A stretch of 64,000 bases of DNA from Bacillota bacterium (GTDB lineage Bacteria; Bacillota; Negativicutes; Sporomusales; Sporomusaceae). Below are positions 50,186 through 59,495 of this stretch, one piece after another; position 1 is the first letter of the stretch, and every line of letters starts with the position of its first letter. Under the pieces are notes generated by a model that did not search any database, was not told the origin of the DNA, and saw only the letters and a list, made by a program, of their open reading frames with translations. The translations under genes and the position numbers were made by a program. Where the stretch lies: the NCBI GenBank assembly GCA_017889705.1, contig JAGGAB010000004.1, positions 62,001-126,000 of the forward strand, read 5' to 3'.

Positions 50186-51829
50186 ATGGCGGTGTCTGTT
50201 TCTCTGGCAGCTGCACGTTCCAGGCAGATTTGTGTTGGTCTGTTTTTTGCAGCGTTTATTTCATATTTGTTGTTTAGCCACCTTGTGCCAATTACCGATC
50301 CGGTAGAATCAAATTACGCACTTACCGCCAAAGAAATGGTGAAAAGCGGGAATTGGCTTTCGCCTCAGATATATGGACAGGTGTGGTTTGACAAACCGGT
50401 ATTTTTCTACTGGCTTACTGCGTTGGCCTATAAAATTTTCGGATTTTCAGATCTGGCGGCACGCCTGACTCCGGCTGTTTTTGCCGGATTAGGTGTAGTG
50501 CTCCTATATTGGTTTATGGGTAAGACTGCCGGTCAGTCGGCAGCGCTTTTGGCGGCGCTTGTTATGGGAACCTCCTTAGAATATGTGCTGCTGGCCAAAT
50601 TTGTCATCACCGACATGGTGCTGTTTGTGTTTAATAGTGCTGCACTTGTGTTTTTTTATCTTGGGTACACTGGCGCAGACGGGACAAAACGCTGGTATTA
50701 TGCCATGTATATAAGTATGGCGCTGGCGGTTTTAACAAAAGGACCGGTTGGGCTGCTGCTACCTGGTCTTGTGATGCTGATTTTTATTGCAGTAAGGCGA
50801 AATTGGGCAGAACTTAGGAATATGTCAATACCGGTAGGCCTGTTTTTGTTTGCCGCAATCGCGCTGCCCTGGTATGGTGCTATGTATTATGCTCATGGAA
50901 CTGAGTTTATTAATACTTTCCTGGGAGTGCACAATTATTTGCGGGCAACGGTTTCCGAGCACCCCAAAGATAATGTATTCTATTACTATATTGTAGTATT
51001 TTTAGTGAGTATGCTGCCCTGGGCTCCTTTCACAGCAAAGGCAATGCTGGCAACCGCCAAAGATCAGGAGAAGCGCAATTCGTCATTGTGGTTGTTTAGC
51101 TTCATTTGGATAGGCGTCTATTTTATTTTTTACTCACTGATGGCTACCAAATACCTTACCTATACCTTTCCGACACTGTTTCCGCTGGCGATGATTACCG
51201 GCAATTACCTGGAGCAAATGCTAAAGAATAATAAAAAAAGCACAGTGTTGTACTGGCTGGGAATTCCTGTAATTATTTCAACACTTGCCTACCTGGCTGC
51301 ATCTCAGCATTATCTGGGAACCAAGGGGATTGTTGTTATTGTCGGCCTACTGCTGCTCACAGTGGTTGCTTGGCAAAAAATCAGAGGGAAACATGCCAAA
51401 TATGTGCTGACGTTACTGTGTGTATGTCAGACTGCCGTATATACCATATTGTCATTTGGGGTATTTCCGGCTATGGCGGAAACCAAGTCTGAACGGGAGA
51501 TAGCCCAAAGTCTGCTAGAATACAGTGACCGCCAAGTTGGATTATATGAGTTTTATAGTACATCTGCCGTTTATTACAGTGGGAAGATTCCGATAAAAAT
51601 AGTTGCTGCCAAAGCAGGAAGAGCTCCTCAGACTGAATTAAGCTGGGCAAGCAAATATACAATGCCTACAGAATCACTGGCAAGTTTCGTGACGAAATCT
51701 CCAAAAAATAGTATAGTGATTATAGTGCCTGAACAACAACGAAAACAGTTTTTTGAAGAGATAACAGACAGTAATGTCAAGCTGTTGAAGACTAGCGGGA
51801 AATTTAGTTATTATCAGCTTGCCGACTAA
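50186..51829 (+). CDS. GT39-type (ArnT/PMT-like) membrane glycosyltransferase, second copy
   Basis: 547 residues, ATG preceded by GGGGAGGGA. Same layout as the first copy but clearly diverged: ITDPVESNYALTAKEM (here DP-VES replaces the DEP motif), VWFDKPVFFYWLTALAYKIFGFSDLAARLTPA, then many membrane helices and a periplasmic C-terminal domain (STSAVYYSGKIPI..). The loop change from PDEP to DPVE may reflect altered activity or substrate. It follows the first copy by 20 bp and precedes the response regulator by 39 bp. Confidence 0.87.
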   Translation: MAVSVSLAAARSRQICVGLFFAAFISYLLFSHLVPITDPVESNYALTAKEMVKSGNWLSPQIYGQVWFDKPVFFYWLTALAYKIFGFSDLAARLTPAVFAGLGVVLLYWFMGKTAGQSAALLAALVMGTSLEYVLLAKFVITDMVLFVFNSAALVFFYLGYTGADGTKRWYYAMYISMALAVLTKGPVGLLLPGLVMLIFIAVRRNWAELRNMSIPVGLFLFAAIALPWYGAMYYAHGTEFINTFLGVHNYLRATVSEHPKDNVFYYYIVVFLVSMLPWAPFTAKAMLATAKDQEKRNSSLWLFSFIWIGVYFIFYSLMATKYLTYTFPTLFPLAMITGNYLEQMLKNNKKSTVLYWLGIPVIISTLAYLAASQHYLGTKGIVVIVGLLLLTVVAWQKIRGKHAKYVLTLLCVCQTAVYTILSFGVFPAMAETKSEREIAQSLLEYSDRQVGLYEFYSTSAVYYSGKIPIKIVAAKAGRAPQTELSWASKYTMPTESLASFVTKSPKNSIVIIVPEQQRKQFFEEITDSNVKLLKTSGKFSYYQLAD

Positions 51830-51868
51830 TGGATTTTACCGCGTTAGTTTGGGGGAGGAGAGCGACAG

Positions 51869-52552
51869 ATGCGGGTACTATTAGCTGAAGACGACAGTAA
51901 ACTTGGCAATTTGATCAAACGCATGCTGGAAAAGAACGAACTGGCGGTTGACTGGGTAACACAGGGGGATACCGCGTTTGATTATGCAACACATTCCTAT
52001 TATGATGTAATTGTTTTAGACTGGATGATGCCTGGACAAACCGGTCTTGAAGTGTGCCGGCAGTTGCGCAAAGATGGCTGTCAGGCAGCTATCCTGATGC
52101 TTACCGCCAAAGATGATATTAATGACCGGGTGTTAGGGCTAGATACAGGGGCCGACGATTATCTGGTAAAACCGTTTGAGTTTGCAGAACTGCTTGCCCG
52201 GATCCGAGCTTTATCACGCCGCAGTAGCGCTAAACTAAAAGAGAATATTGTAGAAATAGGTGAACTTATTCTTGACCGCGCTAACCGCAGTGTCCGTTAT
52301 GAGGAAACCGAGGTGCAGCTTAGCAGCCGTGAGTTTCAGCTATTAGACTTGTTGGTGCAAAACAAAGGACAGGTTGTGCCCCGGGAAGTTATATTAGATA
52401 GGATCTGGGGTCTGGAGACTGACGTGTCCTCCAATAATCTGGATGCGTATGTGCGATTGCTGCGGAAAAAATTAAATTTGCCTGAAGGTGATGTGGTCAT
52501 CCAAAATGTCCGGGGGATAGGTTATAAACTGGAGGCTCATCATGTTTGCTAA
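51869..52552 (+). CDS. OmpR/PhoB-family response regulator
   Basis: 227 residues. Receiver domain with acidic pocket LLAEDD, phospho-acceptor D51 (VIVLDWMMPG) and K in VKPFEF; C-terminal winged helix (IGELILDRANRSVRYEETEVQLSSREFQLLDLLVQNKGQVVPREVILDRIWGLE...NLDAYVRLLRKKL). Overlaps the histidine kinase start by 11 bp. GGGGAGG precedes the ATG. Probably regulates its own operon with the glycosyltransferases. Confidence 0.95.
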   Translation: MRVLLAEDDSKLGNLIKRMLEKNELAVDWVTQGDTAFDYATHSYYDVIVLDWMMPGQTGLEVCRQLRKDGCQAAILMLTAKDDINDRVLGLDTGADDYLVKPFEFAELLARIRALSRRSSAKLKENIVEIGELILDRANRSVRYEETEVQLSSREFQLLDLLVQNKGQVVPREVILDRIWGLETDVSSNNLDAYVRLLRKKLNLPEGDVVIQNVRGIGYKLEAHHVC

Positions 52553-53834
52553 AATTCGCAACCATTTGACCTTTGTCTATGCTACCGTTATGGTGTGTTT
52601 TCTACTGGCCTTCATTGTAGCAAGCTACACCGGACTGGTGTGGGTGCTGTATCAGGAAGAGCAGCAGGATGTCGAGGCGTTTGCCAGAGAAGAGGCTCAC
52701 GAGCACCTTGAGTTGCTGCGGCAAAGAAAATTGTCAGTTGCTGTACCAAATATGGAAGACAATGAGCAAAATGACGGGAAGCTTTTTCATTATGCCTTTG
52801 ACGTAAATGGTCAGCAGATTTCTTCCAGCGAACCGGCGCGGGAAGTGCGGGCCGCCATGTTAACGCGTATCCAAAACTGGGAGGGCGTTGACGGGCAGGC
52901 GGTATTAACCAAAGTGTATCTGCCGGGCGGTGAGAAAAATTACTTTATGCTCTGCGGTATAAAAGTGTATGATGGCGGGCAGGCATTAGGTACGGTTTTT
53001 GTCGGGAAAGATATTACGTCTTATTATATTATGCTGAAAAGACTATTCCTCGTGCTCAGTCTGGTATGTTTATTATTTCTTGTTATTGCAGTATTTGCCG
53101 GGCATATTCTTGCCGGGCGGGTTATTGTCCCAATAAAAAATGCCTTTACCAGACAGCGGGAATTTGTTGCTGACGCTTCGCATGAACTACGTACTCCGCT
53201 TAGTGTTATGCTGGCATCGGTTGACGCTGTTCAAAGCGATGACGAAAATACAATGTCGCGATTTTCCGGGCAAGTGCTTGAAGATATGAAGAGCGAAATC
53301 AAAAGAATGACTAAAATTGTTGGCGACCTGCTGACTCTTGCCAGGGCTGATGCCGGTGCAACTACTATTATTAAAGAAAAGTTTGATATCAACATGGTTG
53401 CCGGCAAGGTTGTCCGGTCTTTTCAACCAATTGCAACTGAAAAAAGAGTTAGTCTTGAGTTTATCAGGACAGGCGAACTTTTTATTCAGGCAGATATAGA
53501 GAGAATCAGCCAGCTATTATTAATTTTAATTGATAATGCCATCAAATATGTCCAGCACGAAGGCGAAGTAATTCTTACTATCAAGTCTATGCCGGGGTCA
53601 AAAGGCCACATTACTATAAGTGTGCAGGATAACGGAGTGGGTATTCCCGAAAAGGATCAGAAACTTATTTTTGAACGCTTTTATAGAATCGATAAAGTTC
53701 GCTCAAGAGAGTCAGGGGGGACCGGTTTAGGGCTGTCGATTGCCAAATGGATAGTAGAAGTTCATGGCGGGACAATCCGTGTAGAAAGTGCCAGCGGTAT
53801 TGGCAGTACTTTTATTGTAGATTTGCCTAGCTAA
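52542..53834 (+). CDS. sensor histidine kinase, HisKA/HATPase (EnvZ/PhoR type)
   Basis: 430 residues. Membrane helix at 13-35, periplasmic sensor domain of about 120 residues, second helix at 165-188, then HisKA with H214 in DASHELRTPLSV and catalytic domain with N-box LIDNAIKYVQ, G1 DNGVGIPEKD, F-box and G2 GGTGLGLSIA. It phosphorylates the adjacent response regulator in response to an envelope signal. A short linker is present where HAMP would be. Terminator at 53871. Confidence 0.95.
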   Translation: MFAKIRNHLTFVYATVMVCFLLAFIVASYTGLVWVLYQEEQQDVEAFAREEAHEHLELLRQRKLSVAVPNMEDNEQNDGKLFHYAFDVNGQQISSSEPAREVRAAMLTRIQNWEGVDGQAVLTKVYLPGGEKNYFMLCGIKVYDGGQALGTVFVGKDITSYYIMLKRLFLVLSLVCLLFLVIAVFAGHILAGRVIVPIKNAFTRQREFVADASHELRTPLSVMLASVDAVQSDDENTMSRFSGQVLEDMKSEIKRMTKIVGDLLTLARADAGATTIIKEKFDINMVAGKVVRSFQPIATEKRVSLEFIRTGELFIQADIERISQLLLILIDNAIKYVQHEGEVILTIKSMPGSKGHITISVQDNGVGIPEKDQKLIFERFYRIDKVRSRESGGTGLGLSIAKWIVEVHGGTIRVESASGIGSTFIVDLPS

Positions 53835-53870
53835 GCGGGTTTACGTAATTGAGCCAAGAATTATATAAAT

Positions 53871-53913
53871 GAAAAATGCTAAACAAGGCATATTACCTTG
53901 TTTAGCATTTTTC
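53871..53913. terminator. bidirectional terminator hairpin
   Basis: GAAAAATGCTAAACAAGG with its exact complement and a CATATTA loop. It lies between the convergent histidine kinase and glgP. A closely similar hairpin occurs at 58295 and a weaker relative at 58185. Confidence 0.9.
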
Positions 53914-53923
53914 ATTATTTAAC

Positions 53924-56479
53924 CTAGCTAAGTATGCTTGTATCAGCCTGTAAGTCACGTTTGGGGGTTAACCGGGTAGAGTCGTCCGGCAATGTGTGGT
54001 ACCAGAGCGGAATAGGCTGATCCATTTCCCAAATGTTTGCGGCGTATTGGGAAAAAGTACGATCACTCGAAAACCAGCCGGAATGGGCAATATTTAAAAG
54101 GCACATGGACTGCCAAAAATTTTGGTTACGATAAATTGTTGCCAGCCGGTTTTGGGCAGCTACATAAGAAGCGAAGTCCTTCAGTAGGAAATATTCATCA
54201 CCATACGTAAGGAAAGCGTCATAATGGGTGCGGAATTCATCAGGATCAACCGGAAAAAAGCCGTTAACTAACTGGTCAAGAATGGTTTTAACCCGCGGGT
54301 CACTGTTATAGATATCCCAGGGGTTATAGCCGCCGTGACGGTAATAGTTGAGTACCTCTTCGGCAGTTAAGCCAAAGACAAAAATGTTATCGGCACCTAC
54401 TGCATTCCTGATTTCTACGTTAGCCCCGTCAAGAGTGCCAATTGTCAAAGCGCCGTTCATCATAAACTTCATGTTGCCGGTGCCGGAGGCTTCCCGGCTG
54501 GCGGCGGAAATTTGTTCACTAACATCTGAGGCCGGGATAATAAGCTCGGCGTGAGAAACATTATAGTTTTCCAGGAACAGGACTTTTACTTTGCCATTAA
54601 TGCTGGTGTCGTTGTTGATTTTATCTGCTAACGCGTTAATCAGCTTAATGGTTTTTTTTGCTTTATAATAGCCGGGCGCAGCTTTGCCGCCAAAAATAAA
54701 GGTGCGTGGTGTAATGTCAAGTTGGGGATTTTCACGCAGCCGGTTATAAAGATCCATAATATGCATGACATTAAGGCTTTGCCGCTTATATGCATGGATA
54801 CGCTTAATATGGGAGTCAAAGATCGAATGGATATCTAGAGCAACATTGTAGTTAGCTTTAATATAGTTGGCCAGTTTGAGTTTGTTGCGCTTTTTGACTG
54901 CTGCCAGACTATCAAGAAAAGCCGAATCTTTGACAAGTGGAGCTAAATTAGTCAATTCAGAGGGGTATTCTATCCAGTCAGGTCCGATAGCATCGGAGAT
55001 TAGGGAGGCTAAGGTAGGATTGGCTGTTACCAGCCAACGGCGATGGGTAATACCGTTAGTAACATTTGTAAACTTGCCGGGTGTATAGTTATAAAATGGG
55101 TGCATAACAGTATTTTTGAGAATTTCAGTATGAATTTCAGCCACACCGTTGACTGTATGACTGCCGGCAATGGCTAGGTGAGCCATATGCACCTGGTCGT
55201 CGGCAATCACAGCCATGCTCTGGATACGCTCCCAGTCGCCCGGATAGCGGTTCCAAAGTTCGCGGCAGTGTCGCTCGTTGATTTCGTTAATAATCATATA
55301 GATGCGAGGCAGCAAGGATTCAAGCATGCTGACATGCCATTTTTCCAGTGCTTCCGGCAATACGGTATGATTGGTATAGGACATGGTTCGTACTGTCAGA
55401 TCCCATGCCTCTTCCCATTCTAGCGAGAAGTCATCCAGTAAAATGCGCATAAATTCAGGAATTACCAGTGCTGGATGTGTATCGTTAATGTGGATGGCGA
55501 TTTTGTCAGGCAGCTCAGACAGAGTGTCATGGTGCAGCCTATACTCACGGATAATACTTTGCAGGCTTGCCGATACAAGAAAATACTGCTGCTTGAGGCG
55601 CAACAATTTGCCTTCATAATTAGTATCGTCGGGATAAAGAATGTCGGTCAATGATTCAGCAACATGTTTATAATCAATAACGCTGTTACAGCCATGAATG
55701 TTACAAGTATGGTGGGTCAAATCTAGTTCGGCGCTCCAGAGCCGTAAGGTATTAATCCGTTCGTTTCTATAACCGACAATTGGCACATCATAAGGTACTG
55801 CCATAACGCATTCATAGTTTTCATGAATAAACCTGAGCCTGCCGTTAGATTGCAAGCGTACTGAACCGCCGAAACGTACAGCAACCTTTTCCTCTGGACG
55901 GGGATATTCCCAGACATAGGAGTGATTTTTCAGCCAATTGTCAGGAAATTCACGCTGGTAGCCGTTAATAATTTTTTGCTCAAACAAACCATAACGGTAA
56001 CGCAGGCCACAGCCATGGCCGGCAAGACCCAGAGATGCCATAGAGTCAAGGTAACAGGCTGCCAGGCGTCCCAAGCCGCCATTGCCAAGTCCGGCATCCT
56101 CTTCCTGATCAATTAGGACGTCAATATCAATGCCTAATTGAGACAAGGCTTCTGCGCAGAGCTCTCTGATGCCTAAGTTAACCAGATTATTTTCCAGGAG
56201 CCTCCCGAGCAGGAATTCAATAGAAAGGTAATATACTTGCTTGGGAGTATCATTCGCTTGCTGTTTTTTTGTTTCAATCAAATTTTTACTCATAATGGTT
56301 TTAGTTAACCAGGCTAATGCTGCAAATTTCTCCTGATCAGTAGCTTCATTCAAACTTTTGCCATGCAGGGATTGAAGGGCTAAAATAAAGCCATCTCTTA
56401 GTTCTGAGACTGTGAAATGTCCGGGGACGGCAACCGGCGTCATAGTCCTGGCGCCTTGCAGATGAGTATTAGTGAACAT
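53924..56479 (-). CDS. glgP: glycogen/starch phosphorylase
   Basis: 851 residues, full length GT35. Seen: GNGGLGRLAACYLDSMA near residue 133, NVTNGITHRRWL, YNVSHAELIIPASDVSEQISAASREASGTGNMKFMMNGALTIGTLDGANVEI, the last with the PLP lysine in GTGNMKFM. It releases glucose 1-phosphate from glycogen. GAGGAGG before the ATG, and the start overlaps the end of glgA by 11 bp (translational coupling). glgB, glgC and glgD are not in the window. Confidence 0.97.
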   Translation of the reverse strand: MFTNTHLQGARTMTPVAVPGHFTVSELRDGFILALQSLHGKSLNEATDQEKFAALAWLTKTIMSKNLIETKKQQANDTPKQVYYLSIEFLLGRLLENNLVNLGIRELCAEALSQLGIDIDVLIDQEEDAGLGNGGLGRLAACYLDSMASLGLAGHGCGLRYRYGLFEQKIINGYQREFPDNWLKNHSYVWEYPRPEEKVAVRFGGSVRLQSNGRLRFIHENYECVMAVPYDVPIVGYRNERINTLRLWSAELDLTHHTCNIHGCNSVIDYKHVAESLTDILYPDDTNYEGKLLRLKQQYFLVSASLQSIIREYRLHHDTLSELPDKIAIHINDTHPALVIPEFMRILLDDFSLEWEEAWDLTVRTMSYTNHTVLPEALEKWHVSMLESLLPRIYMIINEINERHCRELWNRYPGDWERIQSMAVIADDQVHMAHLAIAGSHTVNGVAEIHTEILKNTVMHPFYNYTPGKFTNVTNGITHRRWLVTANPTLASLISDAIGPDWIEYPSELTNLAPLVKDSAFLDSLAAVKKRNKLKLANYIKANYNVALDIHSIFDSHIKRIHAYKRQSLNVMHIMDLYNRLRENPQLDITPRTFIFGGKAAPGYYKAKKTIKLINALADKINNDTSINGKVKVLFLENYNVSHAELIIPASDVSEQISAASREASGTGNMKFMMNGALTIGTLDGANVEIRNAVGADNIFVFGLTAEEVLNYYRHGGYNPWDIYNSDPRVKTILDQLVNGFFPVDPDEFRTHYDAFLTYGDEYFLLKDFASYVAAQNRLATIYRNQNFWQSMCLLNIAHSGWFSSDRTFSQYAANIWEMDQPIPLWYHTLPDDSTRLTPKRDLQADTSILS

Positions 56480-58022
56480 AAGGTTCCTCCTCTACAGGAT
56501 TTTCTTGCTCAGTGACGATAAAAGGAGAAGGCGGGCTGTAGTCTATAACCGCTTCAGCTCTGGCAGCAGTTCTTTTAAAGATATGTTCTTCCACATACAG
56601 CTTATTGTACAACTGGATGTATTTGCCTGCAGGAATATGCCAGCTGTTATCAGTGGACATAACACGATCAACAAGCTTATTCCAGATTTTTTTGTTATGA
56701 TAAAATTCAGTGGCTCGCCTCACGGTGTGCAGCAGGTCATGGGCGTTATAATTGGTAAAGCTGAAGCCATTGCCTTCGCCGGTGTATTCGTTATAGGGCT
56801 TAATAGTGTCTTTAAGGCCGCCTGTTTCCCGTACAATGGGGATAGCTCCATAGCGCATGGCAATAAGCTGCCCAATGCCGCAGGGCTCATAGCGTGAAGG
56901 CATCAAAAACAAATCTGCGGCAGCATATAATTTATGAGCTATATCTTCGTTATAAGGAATAATAGCCGCCAGCCTGTCATTATATAGCCAGGCGGCATGC
57001 CACAGAAGACGATGGTAGTGCTCATCTCCTTGTCCCAAAATAACCAGTTGTACGTCGCTTGCAAGAATTTCACCAAGCACCCTGATGACAAGATCAAGCC
57101 CTTTAGCTTCTACTAACCGGGTACTCATGGCAATTAAGGGTGTATCAACGGCAGGCGGTAAGCCTAACATTTTTTGCAAATTAATTTTGTTTTTTGCTTT
57201 ACGTTGTTTGGAGTGCTGATCGTAGTTTACAAATACTTTGGGATCGGTTGCCGGATTATAGAAATTATAATCAATACCATTAATAATGCCAGAAAGAGAA
57301 TATTTGCGGTTTTTTAGTACGCCTTCTAATTTTTCACCAAAGTAGGCATGCTGAATTTCAAGAGCGTAAGTAGGGCTTACTGTATTAACTAAATCTGAAA
57401 ATATCAGACCGGCTTTCATAAAGTTGATCTTATCGTAAAATTCAATGCCGTCAGGCGTGAAATATTCCCAGCCTAAGTTAAGCAAATTGTGCAAGATGTC
57501 TTTAGGGAAAATTCCCTGGTATTTAAGATTATGAATAGTGAACAGCGTTTTGATTCTTTCGTAAAACGGATTGCGGCGGTAATGAGCTGACAAGAATACA
57601 CTAACCATACCAGTATGCCAGTCATGACAATGCAGAATATGCGGCTGAAATTCAAGCTGCGGCAATGCTTCCAGTACTGCCCGGCAAAAAAAAGAAAATC
57701 GCTCGGCATCATCGTAATGTCCATATAAACCGGAGCGCTTGAAATAATACTCGTTATCGACAAAATAAAAGGGAACCCCGTCAATATCAAGTTTTTCGAT
57801 TCCACAGTATTGCTGACGCCAGGATAATGACACCTGGAAGATCGCCTGGAGTGATAACTTTGTTTTCCACTCTTCAGGCATCGATCCATACTTCGGGATA
57901 ATTACTCTGGCATCAATTCCCTGACGTCGCAGTTCTTGCGGCAAGGCGGCAGTAACGTCGCCCAAACCGCCTGTTTTGGCAAATGGGGCAGCTTCACTGG
58001 CTACAAACAGTACTTTGAGCAT
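56469..58022 (-). CDS. glgA: glycogen synthase, GT5
   Basis: 517 residues from the ATG at 58022, the family start (MLKVLFVASEAAPFAKTGGLGDVTAALPQEL with ADP-glucose-binding KTGGL). The frame extends to 58268, but that extension is antisense to the tRNA fragment and is rejected. GQGDEHYHR, PSRYEPCGIGQLIAMRYGAIPIVRETGGLKDTI are the GT-B acceptor and donor motifs. C-terminal about 35 residues extend past the usual end. Uses ADP-glucose to elongate glycogen. Head gene of glgA-glgP. Confidence 0.95.
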   Translation of the reverse strand: MLKVLFVASEAAPFAKTGGLGDVTAALPQELRRQGIDARVIIPKYGSMPEEWKTKLSLQAIFQVSLSWRQQYCGIEKLDIDGVPFYFVDNEYYFKRSGLYGHYDDAERFSFFCRAVLEALPQLEFQPHILHCHDWHTGMVSVFLSAHYRRNPFYERIKTLFTIHNLKYQGIFPKDILHNLLNLGWEYFTPDGIEFYDKINFMKAGLIFSDLVNTVSPTYALEIQHAYFGEKLEGVLKNRKYSLSGIINGIDYNFYNPATDPKVFVNYDQHSKQRKAKNKINLQKMLGLPPAVDTPLIAMSTRLVEAKGLDLVIRVLGEILASDVQLVILGQGDEHYHRLLWHAAWLYNDRLAAIIPYNEDIAHKLYAAADLFLMPSRYEPCGIGQLIAMRYGAIPIVRETGGLKDTIKPYNEYTGEGNGFSFTNYNAHDLLHTVRRATEFYHNKKIWNKLVDRVMSTDNSWHIPAGKYIQLYNKLYVEEHIFKRTAARAEAVIDYSPPSPFIVTEQENPVEEEPYVH

Positions 58023-58184
58023 AATGTTGTAAATTTCCTTTCTGGAAGTGTTTTTTGTCCTTAAGTAAAGGCTGTATGGCGGGCATGCAGCCTTTTGCAT
58101 AGCAAGCAGTTCAACATATAAGGCCGCATTATTAGGATGGGTGTAGCGAATTGCCTTTATTCGTGAATCATAAAGTAAAAAAAA

Positions 58185-58215
58185 TACTAAGCAAGATGAG
58201 ATACCTTGTTTAGTA
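58185..58215. repeat. imperfect hairpin before the tRNA fragment
   Basis: TACTAA-CAAG and CTTG-TTAGTA pair; related to the terminators at 53871 and 58295 (CTAAACAAGG arms). Together with 58295 it flanks the tRNA fragment. Confidence 0.55.
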
Positions 58216-58231
58216 AGTGTCAGACGCTTAC

Positions 58232-58286
<55 letters not shown>

Positions 58287-58294
58287 TGAAATTA

Positions 58295-58335
58295 AATGCT
58301 AAACAAGGTAATGTACCTTGCGTAGCATTCTTTTA
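58295..58335. terminator. terminator hairpin after the tRNA fragment
   Basis: AATGCTAAACAAGG pairs with CCTTGCGTAGCATT (one mismatch region) followed by CTTTTATTT. Arms match the hairpin at 53871. Confidence 0.75.
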
Positions 58336-58472
58336 TTTGCTGGATATAGTTTTCATTATATTTATTTACACAAAAGTTTCTGCTGACTCATACACTATTG
58401 AAAGTGGACTTGAATTTATCATATCAGAATTAGGTATAAGTTGAGAATAAATGAAGAAAGAAGAGAATCTAT

Positions 58473-59495
58473 GTGTTTAATAATAAGACTATATTAATTA
58501 CTGGTGGAACAGGTTCATTTGGGAACGCGGTAATGAAAAGATTCTTATATTCAGATATTGCTGAAATACGCATATTTTCAAGAGATGAAAAAAAACAAGA
58601 TGATATGAGAAAATTATATAAACATGACAAATTAAAGTTTTATATAGGTGATGTCCGGGATTTAGCTAGTGCAAAAAATGCTATGCATGGTGTTGATTAT
58701 GTATTTCATGCAGCGGCTTTAAAGCAAGTACCATCATGTGAATTTTTCCCGCTTGAGGCTGTAAAAACAAATATCTTCGGAACAGATAACGTTGTAACCG
58801 CAGCTATAGAATTTGGCGTAAAAAAAGTAATTTGTCTATCCACGGACAAAGCCGCTTATCCCATAAATGCTATGGGGATATCGAAAGCTATGATGGAAAA
58901 AGTCTTTATTGCAAAATCTAAAACAGTTTCACCACAGGAAACTCTAATTTGTGGTACTAGATATGGAAATGTTATGGCGTCGCGTGGTTCTGTAATCCCA
59001 CTCTTTGTTGAACAAATAATGAAAGGACAATCGCTAACTGTAACTGACTCTAATATGACAAGATTTTTGATGAGTCTTGAGCAAGCTGTAGACCTTGTGA
59101 TGTTTGCCTTTAAAAATGCCGAAACAGGAGACATTATAATTCATAAGGCTCCGGCCTGTACAATTGGAGTTCTCGCCCAAGCCATAAAAGAAATTTTTGA
59201 TGCAGATAACGACATTAAGGTAATAGGAACAAGACATGGTGAAAAATTATACGAAACCCTTCTTACCAAAGAGGAATATGCAATAGCGGAAGATATGGGT
59301 GCTTTCTTTAGGGTATCAGCAGATAAGCGGGATTTGAATTATGATAAGTATTTTGATATAGGTAACCAACGGCTATCTTCCCAGGATGAATATAATTCTC
59401 ACAATACAGATCGCCTTACTATTAATGAAGTAAAGCAGAAACTCCTTGAGCTTGACTACATTAAGACCGAATTAGAGCGATGGGGGAGAAAATAA
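58473..59495 (+). CDS. UDP-N-acetylglucosamine 4,6-dehydratase-type epimerase (FnlA/CapE-like)
   Basis: 340 residues, GTG start. Extended SDR: ILITGGTGSFGNAVMKRFL (NAD-binding), GDVRDLASAKNAMHGVDYVFHAAALKQVPSCEFFPLEAVKTNIFGTDNVVTAA, then STDKAAYPINAMGISKAMMEK with Met in place of the usual Tyr of the YxxxK motif, a hallmark of the inverting UDP-GlcNAc dehydratase/epimerase group (FnlA, CapE, WbjB). First step to UDP-L-FucNAc or UDP-L-QuiNAc, sugars of O-antigen and capsule. Base composition is visibly AT-richer than upstream genes. The FnlB-like gene begins directly after its stop. Confidence 0.85.
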   Translation: MFNNKTILITGGTGSFGNAVMKRFLYSDIAEIRIFSRDEKKQDDMRKLYKHDKLKFYIGDVRDLASAKNAMHGVDYVFHAAALKQVPSCEFFPLEAVKTNIFGTDNVVTAAIEFGVKKVICLSTDKAAYPINAMGISKAMMEKVFIAKSKTVSPQETLICGTRYGNVMASRGSVIPLFVEQIMKGQSLTVTDSNMTRFLMSLEQAVDLVMFAFKNAETGDIIIHKAPACTIGVLAQAIKEIFDADNDIKVIGTRHGEKLYETLLTKEEYAIAEDMGAFFRVSADKRDLNYDKYFDIGNQRLSSQDEYNSHNTDRLTINEVKQKLLELDYIKTELERWGRK

